From the NCBI GenBank assembly GCA_963790245.1, contig CAWBNP010000002.1, forward strand, positions 2,294,001 to 2,358,000: a stretch of DNA of 64,000 nucleotides, read 5' to 3'. This document shows positions 8,742 to 17,654 of this stretch, in pieces. The stretch's first letter is position 1, and the number at the start of each line of letters is the position of its first letter. A program made the position numbers and the translations under genes. The DNA comes from JACCVG01 sp963790245. Lineage in GTDB: Bacteria > Actinomycetota > Thermoleophilia > Solirubrobacterales > Thermoleophilaceae. The notes under the pieces are model-generated. The model saw nothing but the letters and a program-made list of their open reading frames with translations, was not told where the DNA came from and made no database searches.

Positions 8742-8900
8742 GTGTCAACTCCCGTGTGTCCGTCGTGCGGTCAGCCGGCCAGCGAGGCGCTCAGCGGCGG
8801 CGACCCCGGTTTTGAGTGTCGCAACGAAGCCTGTCCGGAGTTTGGCCAGCCGATCCGCGTCGATGAGCCGCCACGACCCGAGCCACCAGGGCCGCGCTAG
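8742..8900 (+). CDS. Small zinc-ribbon protein (52 residues)
   Basis: This short GTG-started gene encodes a protein with CPSCG near the N-terminus and a second cysteine pair spaced as C-x4-C in FECRNEACPEFG, a typical four-cysteine zinc knuckle. The C-terminus is proline-rich. It is probably leaderless, with a TATATT box 6 nt upstream. No specific function can be assigned; such proteins often bind nucleic acids or serve as metal-bearing accessory subunits. Confidence 0.65.
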   Translation: MSTPVCPSCGQPASEALSGGDPGFECRNEACPEFGQPIRVDEPPRPEPPGPR

Positions 8901-8959
8901 CTTCCGGCGCGCCTAGCCGCACCTAGGCGGAGGCGCCGCTGGCCGATACCCTGCCCACG

Positions 8960-9904
8960 ATGTCCACCTGTCTCGTCACCGGCGGCGCCGGCTTTCTCGG
9001 CTCCCACCTCTGCGAGCGGCTGCTCCAGCTCGGCAACCGCGTCATTTGCGTCGACAACCTCGAGACCGGGTCGCTGCGCAACATCGATCAGATCCGCAGC
9101 CCCGAGTTCGACTTCGAGATGCTCGACATCACCTCGCATTTCGAGGTCGCCGGGCCGGTCGACTTCGTCTACCACCTGGCTTCGCCGGCGAGCCCGATCG
9201 ACTACGCCCGTCTGCCGCTCCATACCCTGAAGGTCGGCGCCTACGGCACCCACAACTCGCTCGGCCTGGCGAAGATCAAGCGCGCTCGGTTCCTGCTCGC
9301 CTCGACCTCTGAGGTCTACGGCGATCCGCAGATCCACCCGCAGCCCGAGTCCTACTGGGGCAACGTCAACCCGATCGGACCGCGCGGGGTCTACGACGAG
9401 GCCAAGCGGTATGCCGAGGCGCTGACGATGGCCTACTTCCGCCAGCAGGGCGTCGATACCGCGATCGTCCGGATCTTCAACACCTACGGCGCCCGGATGC
9501 GGCCGCACGACGGCCGCGCGGTTCCGACATTCATCCGCCAGGCGCTGACCGACAAGCCGCTGACCGTCTTTGGCGACGGTTCCCAGACACGCAGCTTCTG
9601 TTACGTCGATGACCTGATCCGCGGGCTGATCGCGCTCGCCGAATCCGGCCTGCACGACCCCGTCAACATCGGCAATCCCGACGAGCTGACCTTGCTCGAG
9701 ATGGCCCAGCTGATTGTCGAGCTGACCGGCGCGCGCTCGGAGATCGTCTACGAGGCGCTGCCGATCGACGACCCCCAGATCCGCCAGCCCGACATCTCTC
9801 GCGCGCGAGACCTACTCGGCTGGGCGCCGGAGGTGAGCCTCCGCGACGGCCTGCGCGAGACGATTGACAGCTTCTCCGCCGGCCTCGACAGGACCGCGCT
9901 GTGA
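8960..9904 (+). CDS. UDP-glucuronate decarboxylase-like SDR (extended NAD-dependent epimerase/dehydratase)
   Basis: This 314-residue extended SDR has glycine motif VTGGAGFLGSHLC, catalytic YDEAK (Tyr-x3-Lys), upstream Ser in LASTSEVYGDP, and the HLASPASPIDY loop typical of the UDP-xylose synthase branch. It probably converts UDP-glucuronate to UDP-xylose with bound NAD, or performs a related nucleotide-sugar reaction for surface glycans. TACCCT ends 7 nt before the ATG, so the message is probably leaderless. Its stop overlaps the GTG of the next small gene. Confidence 0.85.
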   Translation: MSTCLVTGGAGFLGSHLCERLLQLGNRVICVDNLETGSLRNIDQIRSPEFDFEMLDITSHFEVAGPVDFVYHLASPASPIDYARLPLHTLKVGAYGTHNSLGLAKIKRARFLLASTSEVYGDPQIHPQPESYWGNVNPIGPRGVYDEAKRYAEALTMAYFRQQGVDTAIVRIFNTYGARMRPHDGRAVPTFIRQALTDKPLTVFGDGSQTRSFCYVDDLIRGLIALAESGLHDPVNIGNPDELTLLEMAQLIVELTGARSEIVYEALPIDDPQIRQPDISRARDLLGWAPEVSLRDGLRETIDSFSAGLDRTAL

Positions 9905-10194
9905 GCTCGGAGGCCAAGAACCTCGAGGCGATCTCGAAGGCGATCGACGATCACAACAAGAACTGCCCGTTCCCCGCGCTGAGAATCCACATGAACCCGT
10001 TCGAGGTCGAGCGGCTCGGCTGGGAGACGATCCGCGGCCTGCCGATCGAGCCCGACCCCAACGTCGGTACCGGCGCCTTCCGGCTCGTCTGCGCTCGTGA
10101 CGGCGATGGCTCCGAACTCGAGGAAAGCGTCGAGGCGGTCGCGGAGGATCTGGTGCCGGTCGGGCTGCCCGAGCCCGCGCGCCCCGCTCAGTAG
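9901..10194 (+). CDS. Conserved hypothetical protein (97 residues)
   Basis: Starting at a GTG that overlaps the SDR stop (GTGA), this small acidic protein has a core HMNPFEVERLGW followed by a short strand FRLVCARDGDG and a helical acidic tail. No signal peptide, membrane segment or known motif is visible. The overlap implies coupled translation with the sugar-nucleotide enzyme, but this may be coincidental packing. Function is unknown. Confidence 0.7.
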   Translation: MSSEAKNLEAISKAIDDHNKNCPFPALRIHMNPFEVERLGWETIRGLPIEPDPNVGTGAFRLVCARDGDGSELEESVEAVAEDLVPVGLPEPARPAQ

Positions 10195-10229
10195 GGGCCA
10201 GGTCGGCCGCTGCTAGATTCGCCGCACGT

Positions 10230-10303
10230 GGTGGGCGTAGCTCAGTTGGTAGAGCTCTCGGTTGTGGTCCGAGTGGTCGCGGGTTCGAGTCCCGTCGCTC
10301 ACC
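10230..10303 (+). tRNA. tRNA-His (anticodon GTG)
   Basis: A complete tRNA folds with acceptor GTGGGCG/CGCTCAC. An additional G at 10230 faces the final C, as expected for the G-1 of tRNA-His. The anticodon loop TTGTGGT lies in stem CTCGG/CCGAG and the T-arm is GCGGGTTCGAGTCCCGT. From the anticodon stem onward its 3' part is repeated exactly at 12739-12785, marking it as the target of a site-specific integration. Confidence 0.95.
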
Positions 10304-10306
10304 CTC
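10260..10306 (+). repeat. Left direct repeat (attL-like, inside tRNA-His)
   Basis: This 47-bp segment starts in the anticodon arm of tRNA-His, runs through the T-arm and acceptor, and ends 3 bases past the tRNA. It is identical base for base to 12739-12785. The identity stops abruptly on both sides (C versus G before, C versus A after). Confidence 0.85.
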
Positions 10307-10466
10307 CAGAAGTGCCTGCCAAGGCGCACATTTAGGAGCCCCTGCCTCGGGTCGGTTACGAGTTGTGGCTCATAGATGGCTCAGATTGTCGGGCCGCTTG
10401 GGGAATTGGCCCGTCCTGGGTGCCATTCAGGCCAGGGGCCTAACCCACCCGACCTGACCATCTCAA

Positions 10467-10509
10467 GCAGGCAACCCGGAGCGCGTCCGCCGCGTTTCGG
10501 GTTGCCTGC
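10467..10509 (-). terminator. Hairpin terminator of the surface-protein gene
   Basis: A perfect 12-bp inverted repeat, GCAGGCAACCCG (10467-10478) and CGGGTTGCCTGC (10498-10509), encloses a 19-base loop. It begins 16 bases beyond the stop codon of the minus-strand surface-protein gene. No clear U-tract follows, so termination may be of the U-less type common in high-GC actinobacteria. Confidence 0.6.
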
Positions 10510-10524
10510 CAAGCACATCCCGAG

Positions 10525-12456
10525 CTAGGGGATCGAGCGCGTCTCCCTACAACCCGCGCCGCCGGAGTCATCGCCAGAGCCGCCGAGACATGCGTCGTTG
10601 CGGCCAGCTCCGCCCTTGAGCGAGTCATCGCCGGAGTTGCCGGCGAGCTCGTCGCTGCCTGAGTTGCCTTCGAGCACGTCATCGTCGGCGCCACCGCGCA
10701 GATCGTCGCTTCCGTTATTACCGACAATCGCGTCATCGCCGCCGTTACCGTTGATCTGATCGCCGGAGCCGCCGCCGCAGATCTGATCATCGCCGCCCAG
10801 ACCCTCGATCTCGTCGCGTCCGCCAAGACCTGCGATCACGTCGTTGCCTGGGGTTCCGCGCAGGGTGTCATCGCCTCCTGTGCCGAGGATCGTCGCTTCC
10901 CGTCCACGGCAGAAGACGGGGTCTGGCTTCGGGGTCGTGGTGGTTGGAGTGGTGGTGGTTGGAGTGGTGGTGGTCGGGTCCGGCTCCGCGTTCGACTCGC
11001 AGGCGTTGCCTGTGCCGTCGTTGTCGCCATCGGCCTGACCGGGGTTGGCGACACCGGGGCAGTTGTCCGTGGAGTTCGGGACACCGTCACTATCGGAGTC
11101 CGGGACGCCACCGCCACCGCCACCGCCACCGCCACCGCCACCTGGCGTAGCTGGCTCGAGCTCGAAGGCGCCAATGTCATCGGCAGGGCCCTGTGGCCGC
11201 GAGATCCCGCGCTGATCGGCCGTCAGCGCAGTCTCGCCCTTGTCAATTGCGGGGCTGCCCACCAGCAGCGCGTGGGTCTCCGTCGTGCCCGGGGCGTTCA
11301 GCATCAGCGGCCCGAGCTTTGCGTCCTCGACGACCTGGTCGGTAGAGCCCGGGGCGGTCGAGAAGCCGCAGCTCGGCGTGCCGCCCGTCCCGGTCGCCTC
11401 GAGGTTGTTGCCCGCGGAGGTAGGGGTACCCGCGCAGTTGAACCCAACAATCGGCTCGGCGAGGATAGTGTTCTTCAGGGTCGTCGGCCCCGCAACGTTC
11501 AGGTTCGCCCCCTGCGCGGCAGAGTTGAAAGCGAGCGTCACGCTGTCGAGCAACGATCCCGATGTTGCTTCAAGGCCACCAGCGAACGAGGCGCCCGGAG
11601 AGGTGACGGTATTACCGCTGATCGTGGAGTTTTTGATCGCTACGGCGGAGACGGCTCCGACGCCGCCAGCGCCCGCGGCCCCACCCCCGCTCGCTGAGTT
11701 ATCGCTGACCGTACTGTCGGTGATGGTCGCGGATCCGACCGTCCGCACACCGCCGCCAAAAGCGAAAGCGGTGGGCTCGGGTGCCGTGGTCTTATTGCCG
11801 TCGATGGTCGACCGCAATATCGAGAGACCGTCCTCGGAGAGGATGCCGCCACCCGCAGCGGTCCCGTTTATCGAGGTCGTCACGGCCTCGTTGCGGATGA
11901 TCTGCGAGTCCTCGATGGCCAGGGTGCCCCCGCCCCCGCTGAAAATCCCGCCACCGCCCGACGAACTGGTGGCGTTCACCGCCCTGTTGTCGCTGACCTG
12001 GACTCCGTCGAGTCTCAGTTCGCCGAACAACACAAAGATCGCGCCGCCATTCGGGGCGAAGCCTTTGGTGATCGTGATCTCCTTGAGAGTCGCCAAGCCG
12101 CCGACCTGAAGGAACACGCGCGTTTGATCGTCGCCCGAGATCGTCACGTCGCCCCCGCCGTCGATCGTGACGCCGTCTGAATCGTTCAAAGTCAGCTCGC
12201 TCGCGAGGGTGATCAGCGAGAGCCCGCTGGCGAACGTGATCGTATCCGGACCCACGGAGGCCGACGCCGCGGCGACGGCGTCGCGGAGCGTGCACGGCGG
12301 AGGACCTGGGTCGCAGGCGGCCGCGCTACCGACGGCCGGGTCCGTGCTGTCATCGACCGTAAATTCGGCCGCCGCGGCGGGAGCCGCAAGGATCAGCGCC
12401 CCGAGTGCCGCCAGAGTTCCGAACGCTCGTCTGATTCCGGTTCGCCGACGCAGCAT
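10525..12456 (-). CDS. Secreted beta-helix surface protein with TSP3 and RTX-like calcium-binding repeats
   Basis: This is a 643-residue exported protein. A signal peptide (about 1-30) ends in APAAAAEF. Residues about 31-430 form a right-handed beta-helix of the polymorphic-outer-membrane/choice-of-anchor-Q style, rich in GGGI, VSDNRAV and STISGNTV turns. A run of 12 Gly is followed by a thrombospondin-3-like calcium repeat (DSDSDGVPNSTDNCPGVANP), a Thr-Pro linker, and a C-terminal block of GGxGxD-type repeats (GNDVIAGLGGRD, GGDDQICGGGSGD). Such architecture suggests an adhesin or cell-surface protein that folds on meeting extracellular calcium. A GGGGGA ribosome-binding site precedes the ATG. 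It is the sole gene of the tRNA-His island. Confidence 0.82.
   Translation of the reverse strand: MLRRRTGIRRAFGTLAALGALILAAPAAAAEFTVDDSTDPAVGSAAACDPGPPPCTLRDAVAAASASVGPDTITFASGLSLITLASELTLNDSDGVTIDGGGDVTISGDDQTRVFLQVGGLATLKEITITKGFAPNGGAIFVLFGELRLDGVQVSDNRAVNATSSSGGGGIFSGGGGTLAIEDSQIIRNEAVTTSINGTAAGGGILSEDGLSILRSTIDGNKTTAPEPTAFAFGGGVRTVGSATITDSTVSDNSASGGGAAGAGGVGAVSAVAIKNSTISGNTVTSPGASFAGGLEATSGSLLDSVTLAFNSAAQGANLNVAGPTTLKNTILAEPIVGFNCAGTPTSAGNNLEATGTGGTPSCGFSTAPGSTDQVVEDAKLGPLMLNAPGTTETHALLVGSPAIDKGETALTADQRGISRPQGPADDIGAFELEPATPGGGGGGGGGGGGVPDSDSDGVPNSTDNCPGVANPGQADGDNDGTGNACESNAEPDPTTTTPTTTTPTTTTPKPDPVFCRGREATILGTGGDDTLRGTPGNDVIAGLGGRDEIEGLGGDDQICGGGSGDQINGNGGDDAIVGNNGSDDLRGGADDDVLEGNSGSDELAGNSGDDSLKGGAGRNDACLGGSGDDSGGAGCRETRSIP
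10934..10978. repeat. 15-bp tandem repeat encoding the Thr-Pro linker
   Basis: Three units of a 15-bp sequence (ACCACCACCACTCCA on the coding strand) encode Thr-Thr-Thr-Thr-Pro repeats between the calcium-binding blocks of the surface protein. Unit-number change would keep the frame and lengthen or shorten the linker. Confidence 0.75.
11107..11142. repeat. Hexanucleotide (GCCACC)6 microsatellite encoding a Gly12 run
   Basis: Six uninterrupted GCCACC units lie inside the surface-protein gene and encode twelve consecutive glycines between the beta-helix and the TSP3-like repeat. Slippage by whole units would keep the reading frame. Confidence 0.85.
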
Positions 12457-12738
12457 GGTTTTCCCCCATCTTGGATTAAGGTCGTTGCGGCTCTGATCCA
12501 GCGTTCGCGAGTAGAGCAGATGGCGGAATCTCTGTCCAGCGGGGGCTAGGGCACCCGCTCGGTCCCGATGTCAGTTCGGTTGGCGGCCGAGCTTGGCCAG
12601 CACCACTGGGCATTTGCGTTCCAGCGCGACGACGATCTCCGTCCGGTCTCACCCGGTGCTGAACGCCAACGCTCGACGGATCCACCTGGAGCGTGACTGT
12701 GGACAACGCGGATCGCGGTCGCACCGTGACAGAGGCCG
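12457..12738. other. Non-coding stretch inside the island, upstream of the surface-protein gene
   Basis: Between the surface-protein start and the right repeat there are 282 bases with no convincing gene, no integrase fragment that I can recognise and no strong hairpin. It must hold the promoter of the surface-protein gene; a TTAATC about 25 bases upstream of the ATG is the best -10 candidate. Confidence 0.5.
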
Positions 12739-12785
12739 GGTTGTGGTCCGAGTGGTCGCGGGTTCGAGTCCCGTCGCTCACCCTC
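12739..12785 (+). repeat. Right direct repeat (attR-like, truncated tRNA-His copy)
   Basis: This is an exact 47-bp copy of 10260-10306, covering the anticodon arm to just past the acceptor of tRNA-His. The D-arm and 5' acceptor strand are missing, so it cannot make a tRNA. It ends 6 bases before the stop codon of the convergent gene at 12792. Confidence 0.85.
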
Positions 12786-12791
12786 AGGTGT

Positions 12792-13184
12792 TCACGGCAC
12801 CCGGCGCGACGGCGGCGGCGTGGCCGGAGCCACCTCGGTCGGCGTGCCCGCGGCGGTATCGGGACCGTCGGTGAGCACCTGCGCGGCCGCGCGGACACGG
12901 GTCCCGAGCGAGTTCCCGTGGGCGGAGGAGGGCGATGGGTGCTCGACGCCTGCCGAGCCCGACTTCGCGAGACCGCGGCTGATCATGTAACCGACCGTCA
13001 CGACGATCACGAGCAGCCACACACGGCCCGCCGGGAGTGCGTCGGGCCCTGGACCGCTGCCCGTGATCGCCCCCGCCAGAAGCAGACCCAGTACGACAAC
13101 CACGAACGCCCAGAACTCGGTTGTGTGAAACGCCTGACGGGTCTCGGTTCGATACTCGTGGTGGTCCGGTTCGCTCGCGCTCAT
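12792..13184 (-). CDS. Two-TM membrane protein, paralogue of the gene at 55381
   Basis: The protein has 130 residues. The N-terminal cytosolic patch TETRQAFHTTEFW leads into a first membrane segment (AFVVVVLGLLLAGAITG). A short loop and a second segment (VWLLVIVVTVGYMIS) follow, then the signature SRGLAKSGS and a soluble tail with RVRAAAQVLTDGP. The same three blocks recur in the 144-residue protein at 55381-55815, so this is a small family with at least two members in this genome. Function is unknown. The gene is immediately downstream of the right tRNA-His repeat. Confidence 0.72.
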   Translation of the reverse strand: MSASEPDHHEYRTETRQAFHTTEFWAFVVVVLGLLLAGAITGSGPGPDALPAGRVWLLVIVVTVGYMISRGLAKSGSAGVEHPSPSSAHGNSLGTRVRAAAQVLTDGPDTAAGTPTEVAPATPPPSRRVP

Positions 13185-13284
13185 CTCTGCTCCTCGTTCC
13201 GTAGTTGCCCGGGCTCAGGTTTCCTACCCGAACGCCCCTCCCGCAAACGGCGTCGCGACGTTTGCCCTGTACGCGAGCTCTCGC

Positions 13285-13446
13285 CTAAGCGCGGCCGCCC
13301 CTCGTCCGAAATCGCGACCAGCCGATCCGCGCCAGCAGCACCGTGAGATCGGCGACCCCGCCCCAGAGCCGCCCGATCGGACCCGTATAGATCCACGCGA
13401 GCAACCGTTCTGCCGCTCCGCGGCGCAATCGAGCCCTCTCTGCCAT
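13285..13446 (-). CDS. Small conserved-looking protein (53 residues)
   Basis: This ATG-started, TAG-ended gene is divergent from tig with only 26 bases between the starts. The product is basic at both ends with an amphipathic/hydrophobic centre (LLAWIYTGPIGRLWGGVADL, then TVLLARIGWSRF). Aromatic and glycine placement in YTGPIGRLWGGVAD looks selected and not random. One membrane-associated helix is possible. No function is known. It is too short for usual gene finders, so the main support is composition and the shared promoter position. Confidence 0.55.
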   Translation of the reverse strand: MAERARLRRGAAERLLAWIYTGPIGRLWGGVADLTVLLARIGWSRFRTRGGRA

Positions 13447-13472
13447 CGCCTTGTAAGTATCGTGGCTGCCCG

Positions 13473-14816
13473 ATGGCCGACGTGCTCACGACCAAGCGAA
13501 CCGATCTCGATGACTCGCGCGTGCGCGTAGAGGTCGAAGTCGATCCGGGGTCGGTCGATTCGGCCGTCAACGACGCCGCGACCGCCCTTGGCCACGACCT
13601 CAAGCTGCCCGGATTCCGCAAGGGCAAGGTGCCCGCTCCTGTCGTCCTGCAGCGGATGGGCCGCGAGTCGGTGCTTGACGATGCGATCCGTCGGTCGCTT
13701 CCCAGCTGGTACGCCCAAGCCGTCTCCGCTGCGGGCATCGTGACGGTCGGCGACCCGAAGCTGGACCTCTCCGAGGTCCCCGAGAAAGGCGCGGCGCTGG
13801 CGTTCTCCTTCGAGGTCGCCGTACGACCCGTGGCGACGCTCGGCGACTACAGGGGGCTCGAGGTCGGCCGGCGCGAGCCGGCTGTCGATTCGGCCGTCGT
13901 CGACGCGGAGCTCGAGCGAATGCGCGAGTCGATGGCCAAGCTCGAGACGGTGCGAGCGCGCTGCCGCCGAAGGCGATTACGTCGTGATCGACTTCGTCGG
14001 CAAGGTCGACGGCGAGCCTTTCGAGGGCGGCGATGCCCGCGGCTTCGTTCTCGAGCTCGGGTCCAATCGGCTGGTTGAGGGCTTCGAGCCCCAGCTCGAG
14101 GGCGCCTCGGCGGGCGACGCGCGCCTAGTCGAGGTGAGCTTTCCGGAGGAGTACCGGGCCGAGCACCTGGCCGGCAAGACAGCCATCTTCGAGGTCGACC
14201 TCAAGGAGGTCAAGGAGAAGGTCGTTCCCGAGCTCGACGATGACTTCGCGGTCGAGGCGGGTGGCTTCGACTCGCTCGAGGAGTTGCGCGCCGACCTCGA
14301 GTCGAAGGTGCTCGAGCAGGACGCGGCCAGCAGGTCGAGAACGAGTTTCGCGAGGCCGCGGTCGATGCGGCGGTCGCCGTGTCGAAGGTCGAGGTGCCGC
14401 ACGACCTCGTCCACACCAAGGCGCACGAGATGTGGGGCGAGACCGCGCAGCGGCTCGCGGCCCAGGGTCTGGAACCCCAGCGCTACCTCGAGATGGTCGG
14501 GCAGAGCGAGGAGGAGTTCATCACCGAGCACGAGGGTGACGCCGAACGCGCGCTGGCGCGCGAGAGCGTGCTCGCGGCGATCCTCGAGGCCGAGCAGATC
14601 GAGGTCTCGGAGCTCGAGGTGCTCGACGCGTTGCGCGCCGCGGCCGCCCAGACCGGCGCCGGCCAGAGCGACAAGGCGATTCGCCGCGCGCTCGAGCGCG
14701 CGCGTGACGCTGGACGCGAGGAGCTGCTGCTCGAGGACATCGGAATGCGCAAGGTCGTCGACTTGCTCGTCGAGTCGGCCAAGCCGATTCCGATCGAGCA
14801 GGTCGAAGGCTCGTGA
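13473..14816 (+). CDS. tig: Trigger factor, interrupted by frameshifts
   Basis: The ribosome-bound chaperone and prolyl isomerase is spread over three frames. The N-terminal ribosome-binding domain holds the signature LPGFRKGKVPAPVV; the FKBP-type domain follows (DYVVIDFVGKVDGEPFEGG, then LVEVSFPEEY), then the helical C-terminal domain. Frame breaks lie near 13951 (one extra base) and 14329 (one missing). The last frame stops at 14816, but the adjoining frame continues with EELWTPDKSEPEEAKEIWTP to about 14880, probably the true C-terminus after another indel. A TAAGTA/TATCGT element sits just upstream. clpP and clpX follow, the usual actinobacterial order. Confidence 0.88.
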
Positions 14817-14927
14817 GGAGCTCTGGACGCCCGATAAAAGCGAGCCGGAAGAGGCCAAGGAGATCTGGACTCCGGACTGGCCTGAAGCGCGCCTCTCGCA
14901 CCTGGTCGGTCGCCCGCGGGTCCTAGA

Positions 14928-14933
14928 TACACT
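14928..14933 (+). promoter_or_regulatory. -10 box of the clpP-clpX promoter
   Basis: TACACT lies 55 bases before the first plausible clpP start (ATG at 14983). The same hexamer appears before mreB and rplU, the other long-leader operons here. The predicted 5' leader is purine-rich (GCGAAACAAAGCGAGAGCC) before the ATG. Confidence 0.45.
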
Positions 14934-15001
14934 GGCCCGCACTGAAGGATTCGGACCCGACAAGCGAAACAAAGCGAGAGCCATGAGCCCACTTAGTCCC
15001 A

Positions 15002-15581
15002 ATGGTCGTCGAGCAGACCTCTCGCGGAGAGCGCGCCTTCGACATCTACTCCCGTCTGCTCAACGAGCGGATCGTCTTCCTCGGCACGCCGGTCACCGAC
15101 GAGATCGCGAACCTGATCGTCGCCCAGCTGCTCCATCTTCAGGCCGAGGATCCCGACAAGGACATCTCGCTCTACATCAACTCGCCCGGCGGCTCGGTCT
15201 ACGCGGGCCTCGCCATCTACGACACGATGCAGTACATCAAGCCCGACGTGCAGACGATCTGCGTCGGCATCGCGATGTCGATGGGCGCGCTGCTGCTGTC
15301 GGGCGGTGCCCCGGGCAAGCGGCTTTCACTGCCGAACGCGAAGATCCTGATCCACCAGGTCTCCTCGAGCTTCCAGGGCCAGGCCTCCGACATCGAGATC
15401 CACGCACGCGAGATCATCGACACGCGCCAGCGGCTCGACAAGATCCTCGCCAAGCACACCGGTCAGGAGCTCGACAAGGTCGCCAACGACACCGAGCGCG
15501 ACTACTTCATGAGCGCCGAGGAAGCCGCCGACGTACGGCCTCATCGACAAGGTCATCACGAGCGTGGTAGCTCGAGCCCTG
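15002..15581 (+). CDS. clpP: ATP-dependent Clp protease proteolytic subunit, frameshifted near the 3' end
   Basis: This is the serine peptidase barrel that works with ClpX/ClpC. Visible are DKDISLYINSPGGSVYAG, catalytic Ser in CVGIAMSMGALLLSGG, catalytic His in ILIHQVSS and Asp in NDTERDYFMSAEEA. Near 15532 the frame breaks: the expected YGLIDKVITS ending lies in the next frame and then runs without a stop into clpX. The ATG at 15002 gives MVVEQTSRGERAF; an upstream ATG at 14983 (MSPLSP) would join if the A at 15001 were an insertion, and that form looks more like family members. The end coordinate is set at the clpX start. Confidence 0.85.
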
Positions 15582-16862
<1,281 letters not shown>

Positions 16863-16869
16863 TCGATAC

Positions 16870-17634
16870 CTAACCGCGTCGCTCCTCGCGGAAGAGCCGC
16901 AACGCGAACTGGCCGGCGGGGTGTTCGCGCCAGGCCTGGAACCGGGCGGCGAGCTCGCTCGGCATCTGATCGGGCTGGGGCAGCGGGACCCCGTAGTCGG
17001 GCGGAGTGATCGCGGCGGCCGAGAGCGCGGCGAAGGTCAGGTCGGCGGCCGTGAACCGTTCGCCGGTCAGGTAGCGCCGCCCGTCGCTGAGCCGCTCAGC
17101 GACCGCGTCGAACTCGGCGTCGACACGTGTCTTGGCGATCGCCGCCGTCCGCTCGCTGACGTCGAGGTAGCGCTTGATCCCGACGTTCGCAATCGGCATC
17201 AGGATCGGGAACAGCCGCGCCTCCCAGGCGGGCACGCCGGTCAGGTTGAAAGAGGTGAATAGTTCAGGCAGATCGAGCGCCTGCTGGTACATCCAGCGTC
17301 GCGCCTCGGGCCCGAGAACCTCGTCGAACCGCCGCTCGAGCTCGGCGACCTCCGGCTCGCCGGCGGGGTAGAGCGCTCGCTCGGGCGCGACGAACCGATC
17401 GCAGTAGGCGAGGATGTCGCGCGACTCGGAGAAGACGCCCTCGCTCGTCTTCAGGACCGGAGCGGTGCGCCCGCCGCCGGCACGCCTGACCGCGAGCACG
17501 TGGATGCCCTGGACGTGGCGGCGCTCCTCGTAGTCGAGCCCCGCGCGCTCGAGCGCCCAACGTGCCTTCTCGCAGAAGTGGCTGATCGGGATCGTGACCA
17601 GAACGCGCTGGTCGGGAGGAGTGGCGGAGGCCAT
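16870..17634 (-). CDS. Glutathione S-transferase family protein
   Basis: This 254-residue two-domain GST-fold protein has a thioredoxin-like N-terminus with IPISHFCEKARWALERAGL (Ser/Cys in the usual active-site turn) and GRTAPVLKTSEGVFSESRDI (cis-Pro and the Glu-Ser gamma-glutamyl site). The C-terminal helical domain ends in LTFAALSAAAITPPDYG. Actinobacteria generally lack glutathione, so the thiol partner may be mycothiol or another compound. It is divergent from the MBL hydrolase gene (21 bases apart). Confidence 0.85.
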   Translation of the reverse strand: MASATPPDQRVLVTIPISHFCEKARWALERAGLDYEERRHVQGIHVLAVRRAGGGRTAPVLKTSEGVFSESRDILAYCDRFVAPERALYPAGEPEVAELERRFDEVLGPEARRWMYQQALDLPELFTSFNLTGVPAWEARLFPILMPIANVGIKRYLDVSERTAAIAKTRVDAEFDAVAERLSDGRRYLTGERFTAADLTFAALSAAAITPPDYGVPLPQPDQMPSELAARFQAWREHPAGQFALRLFREERRG

Positions 17635-17654
17635 TGGGATAGTTTTCGATCTCG

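Larger units (their letters stand above)
10260..12785. mobile_element. Putative tRNA-His-integrated mini-island (about 2.5 kb)
   Basis: The segment is bounded by a 47-bp perfect direct repeat of the tRNA-His 3' half: the left copy completes the functional tRNA and the right copy is a stranded remnant. This is the classic product of tyrosine-recombinase integration into a tRNA gene. The only gene inside is a secreted calcium-binding surface protein; no integrase, excisionase or replication gene is visible. It may be a remnant of a larger element, an element moved in trans, or a gene cassette. Removing the segment would place tRNA-His directly beside the convergent gene at 12792. Confidence 0.65.

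Noticed and set aside
10934..11142. CRISPR-like array
   Set aside because: The repeats are contiguous coding microsatellites without spacers, inside an open reading frame; no cas gene is present in the window.
10307..12738. Integrase or transposase fragment inside the tRNA-His island
   Set aside because: I looked in the flanks of the surface-protein gene on both strands and found no recombinase motif; the island call rests on the repeats alone.
12476..12898. Minus-strand 140-codon ORF across the right tRNA-His repeat
   Set aside because: It is a translation of the tRNA complement (GTRTRDHS-type peptide, a well-known artefact) joined to Arg-rich shadow sequence, without a family match.
13181..13738. 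Minus-strand ORFs over the start of tig
   Set aside because: They overlap the trigger-factor N-terminus, which carries clear family motifs; only the short 13285-13446 frame is retained.
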